Assembly: GCA_040905925.1 (NCBI GenBank)
Contig: JBBDQO010000125.1
Span: 1 to 16,626 of the forward strand
Reading direction: 5' to 3'
DNA from: JALYNX01 sp040905925
GTDB lineage: Bacteria > Actinomycetota > Acidimicrobiia > Spongiisociales > ZC4RG35
Length of the DNA stretch: 16,626 nt
Shown here: one piece after another, positions 1-7,917 of the stretch
How positions within the stretch are numbered: position 1 is the stretch's first letter
How the letters are laid out: each line of letters opens with the position of its first letter
Program-made: the position numbers and the translations under genes
Notes under the pieces: generated by a model
What the model was told of the DNA's origin: nothing
What the model saw: only the letters and a program-made list of their open reading frames with translations
The model's database searches: none

Positions 1-299
1 AGGTAGCCGGTGGAAGCCAGATCGTCCTGTTGCCAATAACAGAAGAACTCCCGGTCGCAGCGCTCGACCAACCAGTTGAGATTCCCCGGCCAGCCGAGAC
101 GGGACTCCTGGACGACAACGTCTATCCGGGGGTCGTCTGCGTACTTTCGACAGATCTCCACCGTCGGGTCATCGGCTCCGTCGATGCTCATCACGAGATG
201 AAAGTCGGTGCAAGTCTGGGCCAGGATCGAGCGAAGAGTCTCCTCGATGACCTCGGTCCCTCGATACACCGGCATCGCGATGAAGACACCTTGTCTCAT
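1..299 (-). CDS. Family 2 glycosyltransferase, N-terminal part (runs off left edge)
   Basis: About 99 residues are visible, reading leftward from an ATG at 299; the 3' part lies outside the window. The N-terminus MRQGVFIAMPVYRG, then ETLRSILAQT, then a stretch ending in MSIDGADDPT matches the opening beta strand, first helix and nucleotide-binding Asp of GT2 (GT-A fold) enzymes. Further on, CYWQQDDL sits where the family has its DxD-type metal and sugar-nucleotide site. Such enzymes move a sugar from a nucleotide donor to a growing glycan at the cytoplasmic membrane. The start overlaps the stop of the upstream oxidoreductase by four bases (ATGA), so the two are probably translated together. 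Donor and acceptor cannot be told from this fragment. The family call is firm, the specificity unknown. Confidence 0.85.
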   Translation of the reverse strand, partial: MRQGVFIAMPVYRGTEVIEETLRSILAQTCTDFHLVMSIDGADDPTVEICRKYADDPRIDVVVQESRLGWPGNLNWLVERCDREFFCYWQQDDLASTGY

Positions 300-1498
300 G
301 ACATGCCCGTGATCCGATCGGCGGCTTCGAGGGCGAAGAGCGGTGCCGTTGTGTACTTGCCGGTGTCTACCGAGTGGTACTGGCCCTGCGATCGCAGCCC
401 GACCTCGGACCTCTTGTGGAATCTGCTGTCGGGGTCATCGATGTCGGTGTCGCCCAATGAGAAGATCACTCCACCTCGAACGTCTGAACCCTCCAATCTG
501 TGAGCCATGAGCACCTCGACCCCGGGCACCACCGATGCGAGGCTGGTGAGAGTGTTCCGGGCGATCACGATTGCATCCGAGGGGTCGGGTCGAGTCGGCC
601 ACTGTGGCGGGGTCAGGTCCGAGGACCACCCGAGTCGACCGCTCGGATACCAGCACAAGTAGAACTCGCCGGTGCCGTAGTCGACGACGTCCCCGAAACC
701 GCCAAGAACGATGGTGGTGGAGGGAATCGACGGCACAGTTGGCGACCCACCAGCCAGCAGGAAGTACTTCATGCGGAAGGTCCACGGTGTCATCAGCGCG
801 AGCCCGGCGGTCGCGTCAATCGCCGGGCGGCCCCGCCAGGAGCAGTTGACAACGTGGTCATACGGTCCCAGTGCTAGCGCGGTGCCATCCGCCAGATGGG
901 CTTCGACCATACGCCGGCTTGGGGCTACCGCGGTCACCCTGGTGCCGGCGAGGATGCGGATGCCCTCGACATCGGCAACGGTCTTGGAGATGAGGTCGGC
1001 GAGAAGGCCTGGGTTCACTGCTATCTCCTGTGTCGTGAATACCGCATCCACCGCCCTGTAGCGTGGATCCGACCCATCCTGTCTGGTGAAGACGTAGGGC
1101 TCCTCCACGCCGAAGTAGGAGCCGTCGCTGGTCACGCTTCGCATCCTCTTGGCGATCTCCTTGTAGGCCTCCTCGAGCTGTGTCGTTGAGAGAAGACTGT
1201 CTTTGTGAACGACGTAGTTGAACGGCGTCGACAGCGGAAGTGCGTCGAGTGCCCTGCCCAGCCAACGACGCATCAGCGGGGCAAACTGGCTGGCTCCCCT
1301 GAACATGAGCTCTGCGGTCCGGAACGAAGGGTCGTTGGCATAGACGAACCCGAGGTGGATCTTTCCCTCGTTGTGCCGCGAGGCCTCGTCCATGAGGGTC
1401 GGGTTGGCTTCGATCAGGTCGACCGCGATGCCACGTGTGGCCAGCTCCAAGGCGACACAGGTGCCCTGAATCCCCCCTCCGATCACCGCCACCCTCAT
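296..1498 (-). CDS. FAD-dependent oxidoreductase (DAO-like)
   Basis: 400 residues. The N-terminus MRVAVIGGGIQGTCVALELA is a Rossmann dinucleotide-binding motif (Gly7, Gly9, Gly12), followed by an acidic residue at the end of strand 2 (Glu30, in VDLIEAN) that would bind the FAD ribose. The segment RHNEGKIHLGFVYAND (41-56) resembles a conserved patch in DAO-type oxidoreductases found in polysaccharide gene clusters. There is no signal peptide, so it should be cytosolic. The start is the ATG at 1498, supported by AGAGGG six bases upstream and by the Rossmann motif lying at the very N-terminus. It overlaps the downstream glycosyltransferase by four bases, which suggests a role in making or modifying a sugar or glycan intermediate. 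The substrate cannot be read from sequence. The flavin fold is well supported, the reaction is not. Confidence 0.85.
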   Translation of the reverse strand: MRVAVIGGGIQGTCVALELATRGIAVDLIEANPTLMDEASRHNEGKIHLGFVYANDPSFRTAELMFRGASQFAPLMRRWLGRALDALPLSTPFNYVVHKDSLLSTTQLEEAYKEIAKRMRSVTSDGSYFGVEEPYVFTRQDGSDPRYRAVDAVFTTQEIAVNPGLLADLISKTVADVEGIRILAGTRVTAVAPSRRMVEAHLADGTALALGPYDHVVNCSWRGRPAIDATAGLALMTPWTFRMKYFLLAGGSPTVPSIPSTTIVLGGFGDVVDYGTGEFYLCWYPSGRLGWSSDLTPPQWPTRPDPSDAIVIARNTLTSLASVVPGVEVLMAHRLEGSDVRGGVIFSLGDTDIDDPDSRFHKRSEVGLRSQGQYHSVDTGKYTTAPLFALEAADRITGMS

Positions 1499-1504
1499 GC
1501 AATG

Positions 1505-1510
1505 CCCTCT
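1505..1510 (-). promoter_or_regulatory. Ribosome binding site of the FAD oxidoreductase
   Basis: AGAGGG on the minus strand, six bases before the ATG at 1498. It fixes this start. Confidence 0.6.
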
Positions 1511-1551
1511 GCGTCCGACGCGACTCCGAATGCCTTCATGGAAGCGGCGGG

Positions 1552-1557
1552 ATCATA
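1552..1557 (-). promoter_or_regulatory. Possible -10 element for the oxidoreductase operon
   Basis: TATGAT on the minus strand matches the sigma-70-type -10 consensus at five of six positions. It would give a leader of roughly 45 bases. No recognisable -35 hexamer accompanies it, so this is a weak call. Confidence 0.22.
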
Positions 1558-1741
1558 GATGTGGTTTCGAGCCGCCCAGTGGGATGGTCAGCGCCGCATG
1601 GACCCGCGCCCTTCAACCTCGTGAGACAACCTGAATCGATAATGCGGGCTGGTCGACGATATGTCCGGACGTCCCGGCTGACGTAAATCGGGCCGGCGGA
1701 ACAAATTACAGTGGGCGTTATCCCCGAAAACAGGCTTCATA

Positions 1742-2965
1742 TTGGTCAGGACCTCGGAGTTCGAATCGCGCAATGCTTTTCGTTTGATTGGCAAGATTGC
1801 CGCGTGGGTCCTGATATATCTGGCGGTGCTTGTCGGTTTGTTGAGCGTGGGTCGGTACATCGCTCTCCCGGACCGAGAGCTGGCGTTGGCTCGAGTCGCT
1901 GGGGCACTTGCCTCCGCGGCACACGTGTTGACCGGACAAGAGGGCCCCGCGGATTTTCTTGTCGACTATGCATCAGCCGCGGCACTGCGAGATGGTGTCG
2001 ACCCGTATGAGATTTCAGAGGTGCTCATTGAACGGGTCGGGGAACGGTGGCCAGTTTCGCATGCCAACCCGCACCCGCCCACTCTGCTTGCTTTGGTGTT
2101 GCCGTTGACGGTGGTGCATTACGAGTGGGCGCTTGCGGCGTGGTCGTTGGCGATGGTCGGAGTTCTGATCGCAACCTTCAGGCTGGTTGGAGTTCGCTTG
2201 GCGTGGGCAGTTGTATTGGGATTCGCAATCGGGATTACGTGGCCGGGTGCCTATGGGATCACCAATCCGGTGCCCTTGATTGGTCTAGGGGTGGCGGCAG
2301 CGTGGCGATGGCGCGATACCCCGGCAGCGGCCGGCGCAGGTATTGCGCTGGCAGCTGCGCCGAAGTTGTCTGGGTTGCTTCTTGTGGTCCCATTCCTGTT
2401 CACTGGTCGCGTTAAGGCCCTTGTTTGGGGTGCAACGCTCACAGTCGCGCTCGCGGTGGTGCCCCTCGCCTTGGACACGGGTGTTTGGACCAGCTATTTC
2501 GACTCGGGGGTTGAGGCGATTGATCTCAATATCGGACGGGCTGATAATGCTTCGCTACTTGGGCGTGGCATCCCAGGCGCCGTTGTGGTTTCGGTGTTGG
2601 CCGCTGCGGCGATTGCACTTGCCATGCGGACAGGAGACGTTTACTGGCCGACCGTCTGGCTCATGGTCGCCGCGCTCCCGATCGCGTGGATGTACTCCCT
2701 GCTGACCCTCATTCCGGCTTTGGTGCGCAGCTTGCGGTACTCAGCCTCGATCGGGTTCGTGATTGCCTCGGCGGCGGTAATGGTGGGCAGCGCACCGTTG
2801 GGTCAGTATCCGACCTTCACTTTTGGTTTAGTTGTTGCGCTTGCCTATCTGGCGTTGTGGGGGATGCGAGATGAGTTGGGGTTTCCGCTTCCGACTCGGA
2901 GAGGTCTCAGGTGGTTTGGCGAACCTGAGGTCGAGCGTGATGTCTCGTTCGAACGATCCGAGTGA
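1742..2965 (+). CDS. GT87 (DUF2029)-like membrane mannosyltransferase
   Basis: 407 residues, rich in hydrophobic segments (for example 19-36, 115-145, 152-170, 227-245, 278-295 and several after 300), so a polytopic membrane enzyme. GT87-type landmarks are visible: a loop after the first helix with VDYASAAALRDGVDPY (74-89), HPP at 111-113, PKLSG at 207-211 and NASLLGRG at 269-276. The family uses polyprenyl-phosphate sugars (mannose in the known actinobacterial members) as donor on the outer membrane face. The start is uncertain. TTG at 1742 is the only start codon after an in-frame stop at 1679 that keeps the whole first helix, but no Shine-Dalgarno sequence precedes it; TTG at 1784 is an alternative. 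The gene stands alone between two leftward operons. Its leucine codons are mostly TTG, unlike the CTC/CTG of its neighbours, which hints at separate ancestry. Family call good, sugar specificity inferred. Confidence 0.75.
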   Translation: MVRTSEFESRNAFRLIGKIAAWVLIYLAVLVGLLSVGRYIALPDRELALARVAGALASAAHVLTGQEGPADFLVDYASAAALRDGVDPYEISEVLIERVGERWPVSHANPHPPTLLALVLPLTVVHYEWALAAWSLAMVGVLIATFRLVGVRLAWAVVLGFAIGITWPGAYGITNPVPLIGLGVAAAWRWRDTPAAAGAGIALAAAPKLSGLLLVVPFLFTGRVKALVWGATLTVALAVVPLALDTGVWTSYFDSGVEAIDLNIGRADNASLLGRGIPGAVVVSVLAAAAIALAMRTGDVYWPTVWLMVAALPIAWMYSLLTLIPALVRSLRYSASIGFVIASAAVMVGSAPLGQYPTFTFGLVVALAYLALWGMRDELGFPLPTRRGLRWFGEPEVERDVSFERSE

Positions 2966-3019
2966 AGACCGCAGGAGGAGCCGTGCGATCGTACTTATGA
3001 GAAGTCCCGCGTTGTTGCT

Positions 3020-3868
3020 TCAGCTTTTTCGGCCGCCCCGCAGGGATTGAGCCTGTGTTGCGAGCTTAAGAGCACGTCGGTATGGAGAAAGTTCGTCGAT
3101 CCCCAAGCCATCCAAACGCTCGCTGTCGAGCACCGAGTTGGCGGGCCGGATCGCCGGGCGGGCCAATTCGGAACTGCTGATTGGTCTGACCAAACCGGGG
3201 TCGAGCCCGGCCAGCACGGCGATCTCGCGTGCCAGTTCGAACCACGTGGTCTCACCCTGGTTGGTGAGGTGGAGGATCCCCGAGGCGTCAGTATCGACGG
3301 CTTCAAGGGTCGCGATCACCAGGTCGTCGACAAAGGTGGGGCGACCCCTCTGGTCGTCGACCACCGATACCTCATCGCCCAACTGCGCCAACATGGTGGT
3401 GAGGAAGTTGCGATGGGTAGCGGAGAGCAGCCATGAGGTCCGGATCACGAGCCCATCCGGATTGGCCTTCAGGGCTAGCTGCTCGCCTTCGAGTTTGGTG
3501 CGACCGTAGACATTGAGCGGATTCGGTAGGTCGCTCTCGACGTAGCCCGTCTCCTTCTCTCCGTCGAACACGTAGTCGGTGGAGAAGGTCACAAGCCTCG
3601 CCCCGTGCCGGGCGGTCGCCGCGGCAAGGGCTTCCACCGCCAGTGCATTCACCGCACGGGCCGTCTCGGCATCGGTCTCGGCGGCGTCGACCGCGGTGTA
3701 GGCGGCGCAGTTGATCACCAACTCCGGCTTCTCCGATTCGACCCAGGGCCGGATCGCCTCGGGGTCGGCGAGGTCGAGCTCCTCCCTGGTCACCGCATGA
3801 CACGAATAGTTGAGAGCTCGGACGAATGCGGACCCGAGCTGTCCGTTGGCGCCGAGAACTGCGATCAA
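3020..3868 (-). CDS. rfbD: dTDP-4-dehydrorhamnose reductase
   Basis: 282 residues, normal for RmlD. It catalyses the last step of dTDP-L-rhamnose synthesis, NAD(P)H-dependent reduction of dTDP-4-dehydro-L-rhamnose, in the cytosol. Visible features are the N-terminal dinucleotide-binding motif MIAVLGANGQLG, CAAYTAVDAAE (54-64), FSTDYVFDG (95-103) and the YxxxK catalytic pair in VYGRTKLEGE (Tyr121, Lys125). The start is TTG at 3868, which overlaps the rfbA stop as TTGA. The Rossmann motif begins at residue 2, so a later start is unlikely. No Shine-Dalgarno sequence is visible, and coupling to rfbA translation is the likely route. It is the last gene of the leftward operon; I see no hairpin terminator between it and the convergent GT87 gene. 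Confidence 0.95.
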   Translation of the reverse strand: MIAVLGANGQLGSAFVRALNYSCHAVTREELDLADPEAIRPWVESEKPELVINCAAYTAVDAAETDAETARAVNALAVEALAAATARHGARLVTFSTDYVFDGEKETGYVESDLPNPLNVYGRTKLEGEQLALKANPDGLVIRTSWLLSATHRNFLTTMLAQLGDEVSVVDDQRGRPTFVDDLVIATLEAVDTDASGILHLTNQGETTWFELAREIAVLAGLDPGLVRPISSSELARPAIRPANSVLDSERLDGLGIDELSPYRRALKLATQAQSLRGGRKS

Positions 3869-4740
3869 GAGACCACGCGGTGGTCGGCCATCATCCGCTC
3901 CAGGTAATCGCGATAACCCGACTCCGGCATCCCGGTGATCAGACCCAGCATGTGAGCTTCATCCACGTAGCCGAGCCGAAAGGCGATCTCCTCGAGGCAG
4001 GCGATCTTCAATCCCTGCCGGCGTTCGATGGTGGCGATGAAGTTGGCGGCCTCGAGCAGGCTGTCGTGAGTCCCGCTGTCGAGCCAGGCCACCCCCTGTC
4101 CCAGCCGGATGACCCTCAGCTGGCCTCGCTCCAGGTAGGTGTTGTTGATGTCGGTGATCTCCAGCTCGCCCCGATCCGACGGGCTCAGTTGCTTCGCTAT
4201 CTCGACCACCCCTGCGTCGTACAGATAAAGGCCGGGGACAGCGAGATTCGACCGGGGTCGTTCCGGCTTCTCTTCCAGACTCAAGGCCCGACCGTTCTCC
4301 CCGACCTCGACCACTCCATAACGTCCCGGATCGCTGACCGGATACCCGAAGATAAGGGCACCCTCGATGAAGCCTTCCACCACCGCCGGCAGCCCGAGAT
4401 CGCCATAGAAGATGTTGTCGCCGAGGATCAGGGCGACGCTGTCGCCGGCGATGAAGTCGCCGCCGACCAAGAACGCCTGGGCGATCCCCCCCGGCGCCGC
4501 CTGTACCCCATAGGAGATCGACACCCCCCATTGGCGCCCGTCGCCGAGCAGGGACTCGAACCGTGGCGTGTCGTCCGGGGTGGAGATGAGGAGGATGTCC
4601 CTGATCCCGGAGTCGAGAAGCGTGGCGAGTGGGTAGTAGACCATCGGCTTGTCGTACACCGGTTGCAGTTGCTTGGACGCCACCCGGGTGATCGGGTCGA
4701 GACGGCTCCCGGCGCCCCCGGCGAGAACGATTCCCTTCAT
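3865..4740 (-). CDS. rfbA: Glucose-1-phosphate thymidylyltransferase
   Basis: 291 residues, the usual length for RmlA. It joins dTTP and glucose 1-phosphate to give dTDP-glucose, the first step to dTDP-rhamnose. Motifs: MKGIVLAGGAGSRLDPIT (nucleotide-binding GGxGxRLxPxT, with Ser where Thr is usual), KQLQPVYDKPM, LGDNIFYG (metal and substrate Asp), and LEEKPERP. The open frame extends upstream to 4767, but the ATG at 4740 is the start. GGGAG lies five bases before it (4746-4750), the protein then begins at MKGIVLAGG as in the family, and ATGA overlaps the rfbB stop. The 3' end overlaps the TTG of rfbD. The product supplies the substrate of the adjacent rfbB. Confidence 0.96.
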   Translation of the reverse strand: MKGIVLAGGAGSRLDPITRVASKQLQPVYDKPMVYYPLATLLDSGIRDILLISTPDDTPRFESLLGDGRQWGVSISYGVQAAPGGIAQAFLVGGDFIAGDSVALILGDNIFYGDLGLPAVVEGFIEGALIFGYPVSDPGRYGVVEVGENGRALSLEEKPERPRSNLAVPGLYLYDAGVVEIAKQLSPSDRGELEITDINNTYLERGQLRVIRLGQGVAWLDSGTHDSLLEAANFIATIERRQGLKIACLEEIAFRLGYVDEAHMLGLITGMPESGYRDYLERMMADHRVVS

Positions 4741-5708
4741 GAGGACTCCCGTTTCAGCGGCTCCCACCAGTCAAGGCGTTCTTGGTACCAGCGGATCGTG
4801 TCTCCCAGACCGCTTTTGAAGTCATGGCCCGGCGACCAGCCGAGTGCCTCGATCTTGGACGAGTCGAGGGCGTAGCGGAGGTCATGACCGAGCCGATCGG
4901 GGACGAATTCGATCGAGGATTCGTCCAGATCCAGATGTTCCAGGATGGCTCGGGTCAACTCGAGGTTGGTGAGCTGGGCCCCGGACCCGATGTTGTACAT
5001 CTCTCCAGGCGTTGCCTTGTCGACGAGGAGGTGGAGGGCGGCGCAGTGGTCCTCGACATGGAGCCAGTCCCGCTCGTTGACCCCTTCGCCGTAGAGGGGG
5101 ACCTTCTTGCCCTCCAGCAGGTTGGTGACGAAGAGCGGGATGATCTTGTCCGGGAACTGATACGGCCCGTAGTTGTTGGTGCACCGAGTGACGACCACGT
5201 CGTAGCCATAGGTGACGTGATAGGAGCGGGCGAGGAGATCTGAGCCCGCCTTCGACGAGGAGTAGGGAGAGGAAGGGTCGAGAGGGTCGTCCTCGGTGGC
5301 CGACCCGGTGGGGAGCGACCCGTAAACCTCGTCTGTGGAGACATGGATGAATCGAGGCACATCGTTGTGCAAGGCAGAGTCGAGGAGCACCCCGGTCCCG
5401 ACGAAGTTGGTCTCCAGGAACGGGGCCGGACCGACGATGGAACGGTCGACGTGGCTCTCGGCGGCGAAATGGACCACCACGTCGTGACCGGGCATCACTT
5501 CCTCGACCAGTTCGGGATCCCGGATGTCACCCTTCACGAAGTTGTGGTTCGCGTGCTCGTCCAGTTCGGCCACCGTGGCCGGGACCCCGGCGTAGGTGAG
5601 AGCGTCGAGGTTGGTGACGGTGGCTTCGGGCTCGTTGGTGAAGAGATGACGAATGAAGTTGGAGCCGATGAAGCCGGCCCCTCCCGTCACCAGATACCTG
5701 CGCCCCAC
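4737..5708 (-). CDS. rfbB: dTDP-glucose 4,6-dehydratase
   Basis: 323 residues, typical of RmlB. It converts dTDP-glucose to dTDP-4-dehydro-6-deoxyglucose with tightly bound NAD+. Seen in order: RYLVTGGAGFIGSNF (GxxGxxG), AAESHVDRSI (82-91), the catalytic Thr-Asp-Glu in HVSTDEVYGS (125-127), and the YxxxK pair in SPYSSSKAGSD (Tyr149, Lys153). RCTNNYGPYQFPDKIIPLF, typical of the family, follows. The start is GTG at 5708, supported by AGGGAG five bases upstream and by the Rossmann motif at residue 5. It lies nine bases after rfbC and overlaps rfbA by four bases. Nothing about it looks damaged. Confidence 0.96.
   Translation of the reverse strand: MGRRYLVTGGAGFIGSNFIRHLFTNEPEATVTNLDALTYAGVPATVAELDEHANHNFVKGDIRDPELVEEVMPGHDVVVHFAAESHVDRSIVGPAPFLETNFVGTGVLLDSALHNDVPRFIHVSTDEVYGSLPTGSATEDDPLDPSSPYSSSKAGSDLLARSYHVTYGYDVVVTRCTNNYGPYQFPDKIIPLFVTNLLEGKKVPLYGEGVNERDWLHVEDHCAALHLLVDKATPGEMYNIGSGAQLTNLELTRAILEHLDLDESSIEFVPDRLGHDLRYALDSSKIEALGWSPGHDFKSGLGDTIRWYQERLDWWEPLKRESS
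4746..4750 (-). promoter_or_regulatory. Ribosome binding site deciding the rfbA start
   Basis: GGGAG on the minus strand lies five bases before the ATG at 4740, inside the end of rfbB. It favours this ATG over the in-frame ATG at 4767. Confidence 0.6.
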
Positions 5709-5713
5709 TGGAT

Positions 5714-5719
5714 CTCCCT
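5714..5719 (-). promoter_or_regulatory. Ribosome binding site of rfbB
   Basis: AGGGAG on the minus strand, five bases before the GTG at 5708; it supports a GTG start. It overlaps the rfbC stop codon. Confidence 0.6.
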
Positions 5720-6269
5720 ACTCGAAGGTTTCGGCTTCGGCGAGGGGAGGAGCGGCTGAATCCCGAGCGCCCACCGTCGGGCTGACCCCGTCCAGCGGCC
5801 ACTCGATCCCGACGGCCACATCGTCCCAACGGATGGCGCGGTCCCGGTCTGGAGAGTAGGGCTCCGACGTTTTGTATTGGACTTCGGCACCGTCGCCCAA
5901 GGCAAGAAAGCCGTGGGCGAAGCCCTCAGGGATCCAGAGCTGGCGCCGGTTGTGCTCGCTGAGCTCGAACCCCCGCCACTCACCGAAGCTGGGGCTGGAA
6001 CCTCGGATGTCCACGGCCACATCGAAGACGGCGCCTCGTGTAACCCGGACCAGTTTGGCCTGGGCCGCTGGTGGGAGTTGATAGTGGAGGCCCCGCAGCA
6101 CACCCTTGGCCGAGGTCGAGTGGTTGTCCTGGACGAAACGGACGTCACGACTCACCCAGGCGTCGAAGACTTGCTTGTTGTACGACTCGTAGAAACTGCC
6201 CCGCTCATCCGAGTGAACCAACGGCTCGAAGACAAGAACCTCCTCGTCGATGCCCATCACTTGCGGCAC
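5718..6269 (-). CDS. rfbC: dTDP-4-dehydrorhamnose 3,5-epimerase
   Basis: 183 residues, the standard size for RmlC. It epimerises C3 and C5 of dTDP-4-dehydro-6-deoxyglucose before rfbD reduces it. Cupin-fold landmarks: HSDERGSFYE (19-28), FVQDNHS (45-51), GVLRGLHYQ with Arg59 and the catalytic His62, IPEGFAHGFLAL (113-124), and YKTSEPYSPDRDR with the Tyr132/Tyr138 pair. The start is GTG at 6269, because GAGGAG lies seven bases upstream; the in-frame ATG at 6257 has no such site. Only one base separates it from the stop of the upstream glycosyltransferase. The C-terminal 25 residues or so are low in conserved features, as is common. Confidence 0.95.
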   Translation of the reverse strand: MPQVMGIDEEVLVFEPLVHSDERGSFYESYNKQVFDAWVSRDVRFVQDNHSTSAKGVLRGLHYQLPPAAQAKLVRVTRGAVFDVAVDIRGSSPSFGEWRGFELSEHNRRQLWIPEGFAHGFLALGDGAEVQYKTSEPYSPDRDRAIRWDDVAVGIEWPLDGVSPTVGARDSAAPPLAEAETFE

Positions 6270-6270
6270 A

Positions 6271-7917
6271 CTACGACTCCTCTTCGCTGGGCCCGATCAC
6301 CAGGCGCGTCGAACGGTCGTAGTGGATCGCCGGTCGGGCAACGACCGAGACCGGGGTGTACTCGACCAGGACCGAATCGGCCCCGGTCAGCTTCACCACC
6401 CGGTCCTCCCAGGAATGCTCCTTCAGGGCACGGGCCCGGTCCGGACGGACACCTGCCAGGGCGGTCTCCACCGCTGAGACCAGGTCGAAATCGGTGTGGA
6501 CGCCGTCCATCCCTTCCAGTGCCCGCAACGGGGGGGCGGCTATGGGGACGCCGGATCCCAAGTACTCGTAGGCCTTGAGCGGGCTCACCGCATGAGTCGT
6601 CTCATTCACCGTAAAGGGGATGAGCCCGACGTCGAACCGCTGGACATACCCGGGGAGATCCGTCTGCGGTTTGAGACCGAGGAGACGAACGTTCGGGGGC
6701 AGTACCGGGTGGGCCGTTTTGTCGTCACCGATCAGGACTACTGCGGCCCTGGGGTTGGCCTCGGCGACCCGGCGCAACGATTCCCAATCGAACCAGTCGC
6801 CGTAGAGCGAGCCGTGATATCCGATGGTCGTGTCCGCCTCGGGGAGGTCGGCGGGCCGGGATGGGAGCTCGGCCCCGAAGATGGCGACGTTGACCGCATT
6901 GGGGACCAGGACCGCCTCGCGGCCCATGGCCGCCACCCGCTCCACCAGGTCGAGGGCGGAAGCGCAGACCCGATCGGCGGAGGCAACCAGTTCCCGCTCC
7001 ACCTCCGGGCGATACCATTCCCCCCCCAGGGCCGGGTCGGACCAGTCATCGATCACGTCGTAGACCATCTCCCAGCCCGCAGTCTGCAAGGCCTTGGCGT
7101 GTGCGACCAGAGGGGCGGCCGGGGCTTCGACCAGGACCAGGCCTGCGGACGTGACTCGGCTCAGCAGCACCGATGGGTCGAACCGCTCCACCCTGGCTTG
7201 CTCCAGGTTGCGGTGGATGTAGCGCAGACCGAGGTCGACCGACTCCTGGGCCTCGTAGAGGGCGACCAGGTTGACATGATACCCCTGACGCACCAGCTCC
7301 AGTGCGAGTTGGGTGCTTCGGGAGCCACCACCGATGTCGTGGAGTGGGACTCCGGCCATGATCACCACTGGGGTCCGGGAGATCGGGTCGGTCCGCACCG
7401 TTGGGGCGTCGTCGGTGGGCACCGGGATGAGACCGATCCGATACCCGGCGTCGCGTAGCCGGGCGAGCAGACCGGGCAGGGGGTGCCTCCCGTCGGGGAT
7501 CCCGCCTACTTCGTCGAGGATTTTGCTTCTCACCGCGATGACCCGAGGGCCGACACTGGGCTCGGCCCGGCGCCTGCCGGCGAGCCGGGGCCCTTCCACC
7601 TCTCCGACCACCCCGGCTCCGATCTCCCCGTCACCGAGGGTGACTACCGCTCGGTTGGCCAGATCCTGGGACACGGGGAGGGCGGGGTCGGTCACCGTCA
7701 CGAACTCTGTGGTATCACCGCTCGAGGGCAGCGACAACCGGGCCCGATAGGTGTCCGGGGTCACCGCGAGCCAGCGTTTGGCCATGGTCTGGTTTTCGAG
7801 GAACACATCGACGTTGACTCGGGAATGCCGTGAATGCTGCGCCAGGCGATAGCGGGCCATCACCCGGTTGGGGATCAGCGAGCGAAGGAGTCGCTTCAGC
7901 CAGTGGGGCACGCTCAC
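6271..7917 (-). CDS. GT-B (GT4-like) glycosyltransferase with N-terminal extension
   Basis: 548 residues from GTG at 7917. An open frame continues upstream to 8115, but that part is a shadow of the preceding gene; GTGA overlaps that gene's stop. Residues about 183-525 form a GT-B glycosyltransferase. PVVIMAGVPLHDIGGGSRS (183-201) is the N-domain loop, VLVPNAVNVAIF (336-347) the hinge, IGYHGSLYGDWFDWE (365-379) begins the C-domain, and SPLKAYEYLGSGVPIAAPPL (445-464) is the nucleotide-sugar binding segment. Residues 1-180 have no nucleotide-binding motif or DxD. RVIAVRSKILDEVGGIPDG (125-143) looks like the acceptor-side end of a GT2 domain, so this may be a degenerate GT2 half. No membrane segment is seen. 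It presumably adds a sugar, perhaps rhamnose, to the glycan; specificity is unknown. Confidence 0.85.
   Translation of the reverse strand: MSVPHWLKRLLRSLIPNRVMARYRLAQHSRHSRVNVDVFLENQTMAKRWLAVTPDTYRARLSLPSSGDTTEFVTVTDPALPVSQDLANRAVVTLGDGEIGAGVVGEVEGPRLAGRRRAEPSVGPRVIAVRSKILDEVGGIPDGRHPLPGLLARLRDAGYRIGLIPVPTDDAPTVRTDPISRTPVVIMAGVPLHDIGGGSRSTQLALELVRQGYHVNLVALYEAQESVDLGLRYIHRNLEQARVERFDPSVLLSRVTSAGLVLVEAPAAPLVAHAKALQTAGWEMVYDVIDDWSDPALGGEWYRPEVERELVASADRVCASALDLVERVAAMGREAVLVPNAVNVAIFGAELPSRPADLPEADTTIGYHGSLYGDWFDWESLRRVAEANPRAAVVLIGDDKTAHPVLPPNVRLLGLKPQTDLPGYVQRFDVGLIPFTVNETTHAVSPLKAYEYLGSGVPIAAPPLRALEGMDGVHTDFDLVSAVETALAGVRPDRARALKEHSWEDRVVKLTGADSVLVEYTPVSVVARPAIHYDRSTRLVIGPSEEES
6277..6282 (-). 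promoter_or_regulatory. Ribosome binding site of rfbC
   Basis: GAGGAG on the minus strand, seven bases before the GTG at 6269. It chooses this start over the ATG at 6257. It lies inside the last codons of the upstream glycosyltransferase. Confidence 0.6.

Larger units (their letters stand above)
1499..1741. other. Divergent intergenic region
   Basis: 243 bases separate the leftward oxidoreductase from the rightward GT87 gene and should hold promoters for both. On the minus strand a TATGAT hexamer lies at 1552-1557, about 54 bases before the oxidoreductase start, but I find no good -35 box at the right distance. On the plus strand TACAGT at 1707-1712 fits TAnnnT, again without a convincing -35. 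An 8-base palindrome GTCCGGAC lies at 1663-1670. I see no RNA gene or credible small ORF here. Confidence 0.4.

Noticed and set aside
2966..3019. Bidirectional terminator between the convergent GT87 and rfbD genes
   Set aside because: The region has a short near-palindrome around GCGATCG but no stable GC stem followed by a T run on either strand.
3826..4875. 349-codon open frame on the plus strand
   Set aside because: Antisense shadow of rfbA, which has all its family motifs.
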